A DNA stretch of 64,000 nt from Polynucleobacter parvulilacunae. GTDB lineage: Bacteria; Pseudomonadota; Gammaproteobacteria; Burkholderiales; Burkholderiaceae. The stretch is taken from assembly GCF_018881715.1 (NCBI RefSeq), contig NZ_JACVPW010000002.1:310001-374000 (forward strand). Direction: 5' to 3'. Below, piece by piece: positions 1 to 8,998 of the stretch (the first letter of the stretch is position 1; every line of letters begins with the position of its first letter). The position numbers and the translations under genes are program-made. The notes beneath the pieces were generated by a model, which was not told the origin of the DNA, did no database searches, and saw only the letters and a program-made list of their open reading frames with translations.

Positions 1-1
1 A

Positions 2-562
2 ACCCCGCGCAACCAAGAGATGCTCTATCCCGGCACCTGCCGCCCCAAGGATGCCATCAGCAACCCCACAGAAACTTTAGGGGCATTACAAAAAGCTTGG
101 CGAATTGCCTTACCCCAAAATTGCCATATTGAGTTTGAGGATTTAGCACTAGGGCCGCAAAACCAAAACCTCAATACTGAAGTGGGTGACTTTGTCCTAC
201 GCAGGAGTGATGGCCTATTTACTTATCAGCTTGCAGTAGTCGTTGATGATGCCGAGCAAGGCATCACCCATATTGTGAGAGGGAAAGATTTACTCAGCAA
301 CACGGCAAGACAAATTTATCTACAAGAAGTATTGGGATACAAGAAACCAGAATATCTTCATCTACCACTGGTGCTCGATGAGTATGGTGAAAAACTGAGT
401 AAGCAAACTCTAGCAACTCAAATTAATACTCAAGATGAAAAACATTCCCTGCTGGAATTACGCAAAGCGGCAAACCATTTAGGATTAAAGAATTTGCCTG
501 ATGGTGAGAATGTCACTATTGCAGAGTGGCTATTAGCAGCCACTCATGCATGGCGAAGTTAA
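2..562 (+). CDS. gluQ: Glutamyl-Q tRNA(Asp) synthetase, C-terminal part (5' truncated)
   Basis: GluQRS attaches glutamate to queuosine at the wobble base of tRNA-Asp. The reading frame runs in from the window edge (TPRNQE precedes the first ATG), so the N-terminal nucleotide-binding part is missing. What remains shows the family's YPGTCR segment, a LLSNTARQIYLQEVLG stretch typical of the class I GluRS catalytic fold, and YGEKLSKQ, the KMSKS-like loop. No anticodon-binding domain follows, as expected for GluQRS rather than GltX. Its TAA ends one base before the stop of the convergent rhlE. It pairs functionally with queG, found near 9-10 kb, since both serve queuosine tRNA modification. Confidence 0.9.
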   Translation, partial: TPRNQEMLYPGTCRPKDAISNPTETLGALQKAWRIALPQNCHIEFEDLALGPQNQNLNTEVGDFVLRRSDGLFTYQLAVVVDDAEQGITHIVRGKDLLSNTARQIYLQEVLGYKKPEYLHLPLVLDEYGEKLSKQTLATQINTQDEKHSLLELRKAANHLGLKNLPDGENVTIAEWLLAATHAWRS

Positions 563-2053
563 TTATTTTTTCTTAAAGCCGCCAAGCAACGCGCCAACAG
601 CGGGCTTAGCAGGCGTAATGCCCACTTTTTTCTCTTCAGGCTTTGCAGTGTCTGCAGTAGAAGTAGTTGATGTGCTTGGCTCGTAAGGCTTGTAGAAGAA
701 AGGGTCTGACATTTTGGCTGGTGCGCTGTAAGAGCTTCTAGAGCCGCTAGAGCTGCCATAACCACTGGATGATGGACGGCTTTGTGAAGGCGCGCCTTCA
801 GGCAAAGGCTTCACATCCAACTTACGCTTCATCAACTTTTCAATATCGTCGAGCAAGCGTTTTTCACTGGCATCAACCAAGGCAATCGCATCACCTTTAC
901 TACCGGCACGACCAGTACGTCCAATGCGGTGAATAAAGTCTTCTGCGTTGTATGGCAACTCGTGATTAATCACGCAAGGCATATCGGAAATATCCAAACC
1001 ACGTGCAGCAACATCGGTTGCGACCAAGGCTTCGATTGCGCCTGACTTAAAAGCATCTAAAGTTAAAGTGCGTTCACCTTGACTCTTGTCACCATGAATC
1101 GCGCCCGCTTTAATACCGTCACGCTCAAGTGCGCGAGATAACTTGGCACAGCCTAAACGGCTATTGGTAAAGATGATGCATTGGCGTGATAAACCAGCAC
1201 GTGTTCGAGCCTCTAACACTTGGACAATCGCGCGCTGCTTATCGCTTGACGCAACCATATGGACCACCTGCTTCACCGTATCTGCTGCAGCGTTTTGACG
1301 TGCTACTTCAACAGTGACAGGGGTACGTAAATAACTTTGTGCCAGCTTTTTGATTTCTGGGGAGAAAGTCGCCGAAAACAAGAGCGTCTGTCTTTGTGCT
1401 GGAATCAAATCAATGATGCGTTGCAAGTCAGGCAAGAAACCCATATCGAGCATGCGATCAGCTTCATCCAATACCAAAATCTCTACCTGTGAGAGGTTGG
1501 CGACTTTAGAGCCAATGTGATCCAGCAAGCGTCCTGGTGTAGCAATCAAAATCTCGACGCCATTACGCAAGGTAGCAACTTGCTCCTTCATATCCACGCC
1601 GCCATACACAACGGCAGCACGTAAATCGGTATGCTTGGAATAATTTGCTGCATTTTCAGCAACCTGCACAGCTAATTCACGTGTTGGCGTTAGAACCAAT
1701 GCACGAATTGGATGGCGTGCTGGTGATGCGCTATTGCTAGCATGACGCAAAATCTTTTGAATAATCGGCAACACAAAGGCGGCTGTCTTACCAGTACCGG
1801 TTTGCGCAGCACCCATCAAATCGCTACCCGCTAAAACGTGTGGGATCGATTGCGCTTGAATCGGAGTCGGAGTGTTGTAGCCCTGCTCTAGAACCGCTTT
1901 TTGAATTTTCGGGTCTAAACCAAAATCAGCAAAAGTGATTGTTGCCGGAGTGGCTGTAACAGCGACAGCAGCAGCGTCAGTGTTATTAACACTAGGGGTA
2001 GCGGCATCGCTAACCCCTGTAGAAGAATTTATTTCAGTAGCAGTATTTGTCAA
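563..2053 (-). CDS. rhlE: DEAD-box ATP-dependent RNA helicase, RhlE type
   Basis: This 496-aa protein unwinds structured RNA, probably in ribosome assembly or RNA turnover. Visible motifs in order: Q motif (FADFGLDPKIQKAVLEQGYN, residues 41-60), Walker A AQTGTGKT (83-90), PTRELAVQ, the DEAD box (about 196-199), SAT (about 227), ARGLD and HRIGRTGRAG. Residues 1-40 are low-complexity, Ala/Thr-rich; a Ser/Gly/Pro-rich tail after about 410 is typical of RhlE proteins and probably binds RNA. The start ATG lies only 6 bp downstream of the glcG-like gene's stop, so the two may be co-transcribed. The RhlE assignment rests on the short basic tail and overall layout; another DEAD-box paralogue is possible. 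Confidence 0.9.
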   Translation of the reverse strand: MTNTATEINSSTGVSDAATPSVNNTDAAAVAVTATPATITFADFGLDPKIQKAVLEQGYNTPTPIQAQSIPHVLAGSDLMGAAQTGTGKTAAFVLPIIQKILRHASNSASPARHPIRALVLTPTRELAVQVAENAANYSKHTDLRAAVVYGGVDMKEQVATLRNGVEILIATPGRLLDHIGSKVANLSQVEILVLDEADRMLDMGFLPDLQRIIDLIPAQRQTLLFSATFSPEIKKLAQSYLRTPVTVEVARQNAAADTVKQVVHMVASSDKQRAIVQVLEARTRAGLSRQCIIFTNSRLGCAKLSRALERDGIKAGAIHGDKSQGERTLTLDAFKSGAIEALVATDVAARGLDISDMPCVINHELPYNAEDFIHRIGRTGRAGSKGDAIALVDASEKRLLDDIEKLMKRKLDVKPLPEGAPSQSRPSSSGYGSSSGSRSSYSAPAKMSDPFFYKPYEPSTSTTSTADTAKPEEKKVGITPAKPAVGALLGGFKKK

Positions 2054-2059
2054 GGTAAC

Positions 2060-2467
2060 TTACAGGATGGCAGCAATGCCGGCCTTAGCGGTTTCAGCAT
2101 CCTCTGTCGATTTAACGCCGGAAACGCCGACTGCGCCGATGGTAAACCCGTTTACCTCGATATTGACCCCACCTTCTAACATGCCCGAAATGTGTGGGGC
2201 AGATAAGAATGAAGTACGGCCGTTATTAATAATTTCTTCGTAAACGCGGCTCTCGCGCTTACCCATTGCAGCTGTGCGAGCTTTCTCTTGAGCAATGTAT
2301 GCAGATACAGGAGCGCAACCATCACGACGGATTAAACCCAACATATGACCACCATCATCACAAACAGCAATCGTTACTGCCCAGTTATTTGCAGCTGCGT
2401 GTTTGTCGGCAGCGTCCAAAATCTTTTGAGCGTCGGCTTGAGTTAAGTAAGGTTTAGTTGCAGTCAT
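2060..2467 (-). CDS. GlcG/HbpS-family (DUF336) protein
   Basis: This 135-aa protein belongs to the GlcG/HbpS family (formerly DUF336), recognised from the AxxxxxxxVxVVDxGG-type segment (AVTIAVCDDGGHMLGLIRRDGC), the AQEKARTAA helix and the terminal GVSG region. Family members bind haem or small ligands and often sit in glycolate operons (E. coli glcG), but have no settled enzymatic role. No signal peptide is visible, so it should be cytoplasmic. It lies downstream of the aminotransferase on the same strand and close to the GlcD/GlcF-type dehydrogenase, which supports a link to glycolate/glyoxylate metabolism. The ATG at 2467 is the only sensible start. Confidence 0.8.
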   Translation of the reverse strand: MTATKPYLTQADAQKILDAADKHAAANNWAVTIAVCDDGGHMLGLIRRDGCAPVSAYIAQEKARTAAMGKRESRVYEEIINNGRTSFLSAPHISGMLEGGVNIEVNGFTIGAVGVSGVKSTEDAETAKAGIAAIL

Positions 2468-2612
2468 GTTTAATCTTTCTGTCTCGAATATGGTGTATTT
2501 ATTTCATGCACTTCTATATAAGTACTTGAATTATAAGGGGTGTAGCGCGATTCCTTATACAGAATCAGGCTCCACCCCACTTAATGCGCTTCTGTGCTGC
2601 TCTAAGTCCTTC

Positions 2613-3797
2613 TTATTTAAGGAACTCTTGGGCTGCGACTACGCCACTGGCCTTAGGTTTGTAACCCATAGAACCCAGGCTCATCTCCACCCCACTGAGG
2701 GCGGCCATCAAGCTCAGCTCATTGCAGTCACCCAAATGGCCGATACGGAATGCCTTGCCTTTGATCTTGCCCAAACCAGTTCCTAAAGAGAGATTGAATT
2801 TCTCCAAAGCATGTTTACGCAATACATCCGCATCCATACCTTCAGGAGTAGCAATGCAAGTGAGGACTGGTGAATAGCAATCTTGATCCTGACATTGAAT
2901 TTCTAGACCCCAAGCATTCACTGCTTCACGACAAGCCGCAGCTAAACGTTGATGACGAGCAAAAATGGTGTCTAAGCCTTCAGCCATCATCATGTCCATC
3001 GCTTCATGCAAACCGTACATGAGATTTGTACTTGGAGTAGTTGGCCAGTAACCATTTTTATTCGACTCAAGAATCTCATCCCAAGCCCAATATGACTTAT
3101 GTATTTTGTTATTTTGACTGACTTCAATTGCGCGTGGAGATAAAGCATTAAAGCCAATGCCGGGTGGCAACATCAAGCCTTTTTGCGAGCCAGAGATGGT
3201 AACGTCAGCACCCCACTTGTCATGCTCATAATCGGCTGAACCCAAGCCAGATACGCTGTCTACGAGCAATAAGGCTGGATGCTTTAAGGAATCAATCGCT
3301 TTGCGAACCGCTGCAATATTTGATGTCACGCCGGTCGAAGTTTCGTTGTGTACAACGCAAACTGCTTTGATCTCATGACCAGTGTCTTTACGTAAATGCT
3401 CTTCAATCACAGATGCATCGACACCCCAACGCCAAGAATCTTGCCCTGCTTTACCAACTACTTCTACATCTAAACCAAGACGCTTACCAAGTGCACGCCA
3501 TAAGTTTGCAAATTGACCAGTTTCATAGAACAACACTTTATCGCCCGGATTAAGAACATTCACTAATGCGCCTTCCCAGGCACCCGTTCCTGAAGCGGAA
3601 TAAATAATGACAGGCTGCTCAGTTTTGAAAATCTTTTTAATGCCGTCCAATACCTTGAGGCCAAACGCACCAAATTCAGGACCGCGATGGTCGATGGTTT
3701 GATAGCTAATGGCACGCAATACGCGCGGAGGAACAGGACTTGGGCCAGGAATATGTAAAAAATGGCGTCCTGATGCGTGGTTATCAAGTTTCAACAT
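2613..3797 (-). CDS. Alanine/serine-glyoxylate aminotransferase (class V, PLP)
   Basis: This class V PLP aminotransferase would convert glyoxylate to glycine using alanine or serine as amino donor. Evidence: the N-terminal HIPGPSPVPPRVLRAIS and DHRGPEF segments typical of AGAT/SgaA proteins, VDSVSGLGSADYEHDKWGAD, and the PLP lysine in GSQKGLMLPPG (around residue 200). Length (394 aa) fits the family. The ORF track begins at a GTG (3809), but the ATG at 3797 starts the conserved MLKLDNH segment and is preferred. It is transcribed away from the GntR gene, and the shared upstream region carries two copies of a 12-bp palindrome. Substrate preference cannot be read from sequence. Confidence 0.87.
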   Translation of the reverse strand: MLKLDNHASGRHFLHIPGPSPVPPRVLRAISYQTIDHRGPEFGAFGLKVLDGIKKIFKTEQPVIIYSASGTGAWEGALVNVLNPGDKVLFYETGQFANLWRALGKRLGLDVEVVGKAGQDSWRWGVDASVIEEHLRKDTGHEIKAVCVVHNETSTGVTSNIAAVRKAIDSLKHPALLLVDSVSGLGSADYEHDKWGADVTISGSQKGLMLPPGIGFNALSPRAIEVSQNNKIHKSYWAWDEILESNKNGYWPTTPSTNLMYGLHEAMDMMMAEGLDTIFARHQRLAAACREAVNAWGLEIQCQDQDCYSPVLTCIATPEGMDADVLRKHALEKFNLSLGTGLGKIKGKAFRIGHLGDCNELSLMAALSGVEMSLGSMGYKPKASGVVAAQEFLK

Positions 3798-3885
3798 GCT
3801 GTGTCTCACTAATGGTGGTTTTATAGATAGTTAGTAGGTAGTAATTTCTGCTGCTAGTGTATGACAATTTTTGGGAAATTTCCAT

Positions 3886-3897
3886 TTTGTATACAAA
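3886..3897. promoter_or_regulatory. Candidate GntR operator, copy 1
   Basis: Perfect 12-bp palindrome TTTGTATACAAA, followed by TTA. An identical copy lies 94 bp away (centre to centre) at 3980-3991, also followed by TTA. The core fits the TnGTnnACnA pattern used by FadR-subfamily GntR regulators, and the site lies between the divergent aminotransferase and GntR genes. Binding by the adjacent regulator is inferred. Confidence 0.7.
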
Positions 3898-3979
3898 TTA
3901 TTTGAAATTAATCTCAAAATAAAGTTCATATTAGGCATTTAAAGGCTGTATTTATGCAAAAAGATCGTTTATTCTTGTT

Positions 3980-3991
3980 TTTGTATACAAA
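3980..3991. promoter_or_regulatory. Candidate GntR operator, copy 2
   Basis: Second perfect copy of TTTGTATACAAA, about 35 bp upstream of the GntR start codon. Its position suggests autoregulation. The 94-bp spacing is close to nine helical turns and would place both sites on the same DNA face. Confidence 0.7.
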
Positions 3992-4025
3992 TTAATAAGC
4001 CTAGAGCTTCATTAGGGGTTAGCGC

Positions 4026-4712
4026 ATGACAGTCATAGAACAGCCGAATTCTCAAAGTTTGCATGAAGCGACTTTCGAAAAGCTACGCTCTCTATTAGTA
4101 GAGGGCAAGATCGCCCCTGGCAGCAAACTCAACGAACGTGAATTAGCCGAAAGCCTGAATGTATCTCGCACACCTATTCGTGAAGCGATTCGCCGTCTGG
4201 CCGCTGAAGGATTAGTGGAATTAATCGCCAATCGCGGCGCAATTGCAGTGCAACTCAGTCTGGATGACGTATTAAATACTTTTGACGTGATTGCGGATTT
4301 GGAGGGATTCTCTGGAGAGTTAGCTGCCAAGAATATTAGTGATGCCGCACTCTCGGAATTAGAAGCCCTCCAATATGAAATGATGGCTTCATATGCGCGT
4401 CGTGATTTATCAAGTTATTACAAACTCAATTTGCGCATTCACCATCTGATTAATCAGGCGGCTAACAATCCCGTTCTCTCTAAACTCTTTACCCAAGTAA
4501 ACGCACGAATTGAAGCGCTGCGCTTTCGCTCAAACCAAGACGGCGTCAAATGGGAAAAGGCCGTGGAAGAACACCAAGAGATGCTGGATGCCCTCAAGGC
4601 ACGTGATAGTGCACGCATGCGCAAAATGATGATCCAGCACGTCAGAAATAAACGCGACGTCGTTGCGCAGCTACTCAAATCTGAAGTCAGCCTAGAAACT
4701 ACAAAATCATGA
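4026..4712 (+). CDS. GntR-family (FCD/FadR subfamily) transcriptional regulator
   Basis: This 228-aa regulator has an N-terminal winged helix (residues about 12-75) with ELAESLNVSRTPIREAIRRLAAEGLVE, a classic GntR recognition region, and an all-helical FCD ligand-binding domain (about 85-215). FCD regulators usually sense an organic acid. Its stop overlaps the start of the fusion dehydrogenase (ATGA), so the two form one operon, and the divergent aminotransferase is probably co-regulated through the two upstream palindromes. Ligand is inferred to be a 2-hydroxy- or 2-oxo-acid such as glycolate, lactate or glyoxylate. Confidence 0.9.
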   Translation: MTVIEQPNSQSLHEATFEKLRSLLVEGKIAPGSKLNERELAESLNVSRTPIREAIRRLAAEGLVELIANRGAIAVQLSLDDVLNTFDVIADLEGFSGELAAKNISDAALSELEALQYEMMASYARRDLSSYYKLNLRIHHLINQAANNPVLSKLFTQVNARIEALRFRSNQDGVKWEKAVEEHQEMLDALKARDSARMRKMMIQHVRNKRDVVAQLLKSEVSLETTKS

Positions 4713-7700
4713 ATAAGCCCGTAGAAATGAAAGCACTCAAAGAGCTGATGGTTGATCAAGCCGCATTAGCAGCGCGTCTTCGCAAGGAGACTTCCGGTGA
4801 AGTAATGACCGATAGCGCGAGTCGCGGACGTTATGCAACGGACGCCTCTATCTATCAGGCGATGCCAGTTGCCGTGTTTATACCGAAGACTGCGCAAGAT
4901 ATTGCGAATGCCATTCAGATTGCAGCTGAGATGGGGGTACCCGTTTTACCTCGTGGCGGCGGCACCAGCCAGTGTGGCCAAACTACTGGTGCAGCATTGG
5001 TTATTGATAACACCAAATATTTCAGAAATGTTTTAGATGTGAACTTAGACAAAGGCTATGTTGAAGTTGAGCCTGGCATTGTGCTCGATCATTTAAATGG
5101 CTCACTCAAGCAGCACGGTCTTTGGTATCCAGTCGATGTCTCTACTGCAGGACAAGCGACGATAGGCGGTATGGCAGGTAACAATTCCTGCGGTAGCCGT
5201 TCAATTGCTTACGGCAATATGGTGCACAACGTTTTAGGGATTGATGCATGGCTAGCAGATGGCAGAATTGCCAACTTCAGTGATTACGCAAGTAGCACTG
5301 GAGCCGCAAAGCAGTTAGGAGACTTTGTAAAAAACCTAGCCACCACTCTACAACCAGAGATTGAGGCACGCTTTCCGAAGGTATTAAGAAGGGTTGCTGG
5401 CTATAACTTGGATATCTTTCACCCACAAAGTGAATTACCTTACACCCAAGATGGCAGCGTGAATCTTGCTCACCTATTGGTTGGAAGTGAAGGCACTCTG
5501 GGTTATTTCAAGTCACTCAAACTCAAGCTAGCACCATTGCCGCAACACAAAGTATTGGGTATTGTGAACTTCGCTAGCTTTTATAAAGCGATGGATAGCG
5601 CCCAACATATTGTGAAGCTTGGCCCTACCGCCGTTGAATTAGTCGATCGCACCATGATTGATTTGGCGCGCAGTAACTCAAGCTTTAAGAAGACTATTGA
5701 AACCGCCTTAATCGATCACACGGCACAAACGCCTGAGGCGATCTTATTGGTAGAGTTTTCTGGCGAGGCGCATGCCCCACTCTTGGATAAGCTCAAAGCC
5801 CTACAAGAATTGATGAGCGACTTAGGTTTACCTGGCTCAGTAGTGCCGATGCCTGATGCATCCTTGCAAAAGAATTTATGGGAAGTACGTAAAGCCGGTC
5901 TGAACATCATGATGAGCCTTAAGGGTGATGGCAAACCAGTGAGCTTTATTGAAGACTGTGCCGTACCACTCGAGAGTTTGGCTGATTACACCCAAGCATT
6001 GACTGATGTATTTGCTAAATATGGTTCACGGGGCACTTGGTATGCCCATGCGTCCGTAGGCACATTACATGTGCGCCCTATTTTAGATATGCGCAGAGAT
6101 GGCGCCCAGAAGATGCGCGCTGTTGCTGAAGAAGCCTCTGCATTGGTACGCAAGTACAAAGGTGCTTATAGCGGCGAGCATGGCGATGGGCTTTGCCGTG
6201 GTGAGTGGATCTCCTGGCAATTTGGCCCCAAGATCACTGAAGCCCTCGCAGAAATCAAACACGCTTTTGATCCAAATGGACTATTTAATCCCGGCAAGAT
6301 CATTGATCCGCCCAAGATGGATGATGTAAGTAACTTTAGATTTCCCCCAAGCTATAGGGTCATTCCACTACAGCCTGCATTAGATTGGTCTGCCTGGAAT
6401 GTGCAAAATGACCCCGTTACTGAGGCAACTACTGCACCAGGCACTGGCGGCGATCCAGCACTAGGTTTGGCTAAAGCAGTCGAGATGTGCAATAACAATG
6501 GCCACTGCCGTAAATTTGATGCGGAAGTCATGTGCCCAAGCTATCGTGTCACGCGTGATGAGAAACACCTCACTCGCGGTAGAGCCAATACCTTACGTCT
6601 TGCCCTATCCAATCAACTGGGTTTACATAGTGGTAGCACTGAAGAGTCCTCTCCATTGGCAAGCGAAGCCGTTAAAGAAGTCATGGAGCTTTGTGTAAGC
6701 TGCAAGGCTTGCCGCCGCGAATGCCCTACTGGCGTGGATATGGCCAAGATGAAGATTGAGTTCTTGTCTGCCTATAAGAAGCGTGTTGGCCACTCTTTGC
6801 GAGACCTAGCAGTTGCCTATTTACCCAAATATGCCAGCACAATTAGCGCTATTCCGCTCTTGCCAGCTCTACTGAATTTGCGCAACCACATTAAGCCCAT
6901 TGCAATCCTACAAGAATGGATCATGGGCATTTCTGCGCAAAGAAGTCTGCCGATCTGGAAGAGCAAAACTTTCTGGAACCAGAAAGCAAAAACTGCTTAT
7001 CAATACACTCCGGAGCAACTAGCCAGCAATACCGATGGCAAAGGCATAGTTCTATTGGCCGATACCTTTAATGCTTACTTCGAAGATGAAAATCTGATCG
7101 CCGCATTAAAAGTATTAAAGGCTACAGGCTATCGCGTGCACATCCCCCATAAAACACAAAGCAAGAACCAAGAGGTCTCAACAAAATCAGCAAGTGCTTG
7201 CTCTAAAGAATTTTGCTGCGGCAGAACCTATCTTGCGGCCGGCATGGTTGATAAAGCGAAGGAAACACTTGGTGAGTTGGTTGATCACCTAGCGCCTTAT
7301 GCGGATAAGAATATTCCGGTTATTGGTTTAGAGCCTTCTTGCTTGTTTACCTTGAAAGATGAAGCACTCGTAATGGGCTTTGGTGAACGTGCAGTGAGCG
7401 TTTCTAAGCAAGCGCAGTTACTAGAAGAGTTCTTGGCTAGCGAAGCTAAAGCCGGAAATCTAAAGCTCAATCTCAAAGCAGCTGATAAAGCAGTGCTCTT
7501 TCATGGACACTGCCATCAGAAGTCATTTGCAGCCGTTACTCCTGCAATGGAATTGCTCAAACTTATTCCAAATGCAGAGCCGAAGCTGATTGAATCGTCT
7601 TGCTGCGGTATGGCCGGTAGCTTTGGCTACGAAGCTGAACATATTGAAGTGTCCAAGCAAATGGCAGAAGCGAGTTTATTGCCAAGTATTCGTAAGTCGC

Positions 7701-7807
7701 CGGATAGTTGGGTGGTAGCTGATGGAACGAGCTGCCGTCATCAAATTGCAGATGGCACCCAAAGAGAAGTTGTGCATATCGCCAGAATCTTGGCGGCGCA
7801 TCTATAA
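4709..7807 (+). CDS. FAD-linked 2-hydroxyacid dehydrogenase fused to Fe-S/CCG electron-transfer domains
   Basis: A 1032-aa fusion of a GlcD-like and a GlcF-like part, the layout of D-lactate, glycolate and D-2-hydroxyglutarate dehydrogenases (YdiJ type). The first half has the PCMH-type FAD domain (LPRGGGTSQCGQTTG near 79, GGMAGNNSCGSRSIAYGN near 152, GSEGTLG) and ends with GLFNPGKI. The second half has a 4Fe-4S motif, CVSCKACRRECP (near 660), and two CCG-type segments (FCCGR near 834, SSCCGMAGSFGYE near 963). It should oxidise a D-2-hydroxyacid and pass electrons to quinone or an electron carrier. Its start overlaps the gntR stop. Neighbouring aminotransferase and GlcG-like genes favour glycolate, but D-lactate or D-2-hydroxyglutarate remain possible. 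Confidence 0.85.
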   Translation: MNKPVEMKALKELMVDQAALAARLRKETSGEVMTDSASRGRYATDASIYQAMPVAVFIPKTAQDIANAIQIAAEMGVPVLPRGGGTSQCGQTTGAALVIDNTKYFRNVLDVNLDKGYVEVEPGIVLDHLNGSLKQHGLWYPVDVSTAGQATIGGMAGNNSCGSRSIAYGNMVHNVLGIDAWLADGRIANFSDYASSTGAAKQLGDFVKNLATTLQPEIEARFPKVLRRVAGYNLDIFHPQSELPYTQDGSVNLAHLLVGSEGTLGYFKSLKLKLAPLPQHKVLGIVNFASFYKAMDSAQHIVKLGPTAVELVDRTMIDLARSNSSFKKTIETALIDHTAQTPEAILLVEFSGEAHAPLLDKLKALQELMSDLGLPGSVVPMPDASLQKNLWEVRKAGLNIMMSLKGDGKPVSFIEDCAVPLESLADYTQALTDVFAKYGSRGTWYAHASVGTLHVRPILDMRRDGAQKMRAVAEEASALVRKYKGAYSGEHGDGLCRGEWISWQFGPKITEALAEIKHAFDPNGLFNPGKIIDPPKMDDVSNFRFPPSYRVIPLQPALDWSAWNVQNDPVTEATTAPGTGGDPALGLAKAVEMCNNNGHCRKFDAEVMCPSYRVTRDEKHLTRGRANTLRLALSNQLGLHSGSTEESSPLASEAVKEVMELCVSCKACRRECPTGVDMAKMKIEFLSAYKKRVGHSLRDLAVAYLPKYASTISAIPLLPALLNLRNHIKPIAILQEWIMGISAQRSLPIWKSKTFWNQKAKTAYQYTPEQLASNTDGKGIVLLADTFNAYFEDENLIAALKVLKATGYRVHIPHKTQSKNQEVSTKSASACSKEFCCGRTYLAAGMVDKAKETLGELVDHLAPYADKNIPVIGLEPSCLFTLKDEALVMGFGERAVSVSKQAQLLEEFLASEAKAGNLKLNLKAADKAVLFHGHCHQKSFAAVTPAMELLKLIPNAEPKLIESSCCGMAGSFGYEAEHIEVSKQMAEASLLPSIRKSPDSWVVADGTSCRHQIADGTQREVVHIARILAAHL

Positions 7808-7841
7808 AGGCAAAAAAGATAGTGGTGCAGCGTATTTTTAT

Positions 7842-8213
7842 TTAACGAATTACGCCGTAACCCACCATCAACAAGGTTCCAGTCAATAAGGCTGGAACCA
7901 ATCGTTTTGTGGGTTTAGATACCATCACGCCAATCGCTAAGGCGCAGATCAGAACACGTATCCATAAAGGCACTGTTGCCATGAGACCGAGCGGCATAAC
8001 AATCAAGCGCACTGTAAGCGCAGCAACCATCGCATAGGTAACGGCAGCCAACCAGCGAAAGATCTCGCTATCTTGGTTAATACTCTGTGACAGAAACACC
8101 CCAATGGCACGACAGAAGTAAGTACCCAGACAGGCGCCTACCAAAGCGATCCATAGCCCCCAACCAGAAAGGGCATCACTCATATGATTTAAGGTGTCCA
8201 TCGCCCCGCTCAT
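7842..8213 (-). CDS. azlD: AzlD-family small membrane subunit
   Basis: A 123-aa hydrophobic protein with about four membrane segments and the AzlD-type IGVFLSQSI and MVAALTVRLIVMP stretches. With AzlC it forms an LIV-E-type exporter of branched-chain amino acids or related compounds in the inner membrane. Its start overlaps the azlC stop by 4 bp, showing coupled translation. The two-gene pair is standard for the family; the substrate is not shown by sequence. Confidence 0.85.
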   Translation of the reverse strand: MSGAMDTLNHMSDALSGWGLWIALVGACLGTYFCRAIGVFLSQSINQDSEIFRWLAAVTYAMVAALTVRLIVMPLGLMATVPLWIRVLICALAIGVMVSKPTKRLVPALLTGTLLMVGYGVIR

Positions 8214-8995
8214 CCAAGCATCCCAGCCTTCTTGCGTAAGAGCTTACGATCAATGAAGTAAGCAATCGTTCCAGATACTAATCCTGCTGTTAATAAACTA
8301 GTGTCACGATCGATCACAAAGAAGATGGGGCCAAAGATACAGCCCAAGAAAATCGCAAGGCGATTAATCCAAGGCTTCACTTCAGTAAAGGTAAGCAAGA
8401 AGAATAACGGGTTAATAAACACGAGGCCAAAGGTTACGGGGGCAGGCACCATACCCGCCAAGTAAAAACCCAAGATGGTCCCTGGAATAGAAATTAACCA
8501 ACATAGCAATCCCAGGCCAACAAAATAGCTAAGACGATGCTTCACCTCGATCGCATGAAACTCACGCATGGAGATAGCCCATGCCGTCATTGCCAATAAA
8601 TGCACTGAAGCGTACAGACTGCGGTTACGATCTTTTTGATGAAACTGTGGAAAGAGTGTCACCGTCATCGTAATAAAGCGTGTAGATGTCAGCGTGACTG
8701 CTAAAGCAATCGCCACAACGGATGAACCGGTAATGGCCATCTCGAGCAAGACCACCTGCCCTGGTAATGCAAACATAAAGAATGAAGTGAAAGTAGTAAA
8801 CCAAACATCAAAGCCGTTGGTTTTACCCATTGCCCCAAAGCCAACCATGCCAGCAAAGAGCACCATCGCAGGAGCACCTGCTGCATCCCGAATGCCAGAC
8901 CAAAATGCATCACCGGGATTTTTAAAGCGTTGTGCTGCAGACTCTTCTAGCGCGATTTCGCTAGGATCTATGTAGGGCTGGTCTGCGGATGACAT
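8210..8995 (-). CDS. azlC: AzlC-family permease (branched-chain amino acid efflux)
   Basis: A 261-aa inner-membrane permease. The soluble N-terminal 30 residues are followed by the AzlC pattern F.SGIRDAAGAPAMVLFAGMVGFGAMG, the LPGQVVLLEM helix and the TSTRFITMTVTLFPQF loop. It is the large partner of AzlD (4-bp overlap). Only 3 bp separate it from the upstream queG stop, so queG-azlC-azlD is likely one transcript even though the functions are unrelated. Confidence 0.87.
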   Translation of the reverse strand: MSSADQPYIDPSEIALEESAAQRFKNPGDAFWSGIRDAAGAPAMVLFAGMVGFGAMGKTNGFDVWFTTFTSFFMFALPGQVVLLEMAITGSSVVAIALAVTLTSTRFITMTVTLFPQFHQKDRNRSLYASVHLLAMTAWAISMREFHAIEVKHRLSYFVGLGLLCWLISIPGTILGFYLAGMVPAPVTFGLVFINPLFFLLTFTEVKPWINRLAIFLGCIFGPIFFVIDRDTSLLTAGLVSGTIAYFIDRKLLRKKAGMLG

Positions 8996-8998
8996 GGA

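Noticed and set aside
2572-2697. CTCCACCCCACT repeated at 2572 and 2686, possible duplicated aminotransferase tail
   Set aside because: Only 12 bp identical, with no wider similarity; likely chance or a trace too short to judge.
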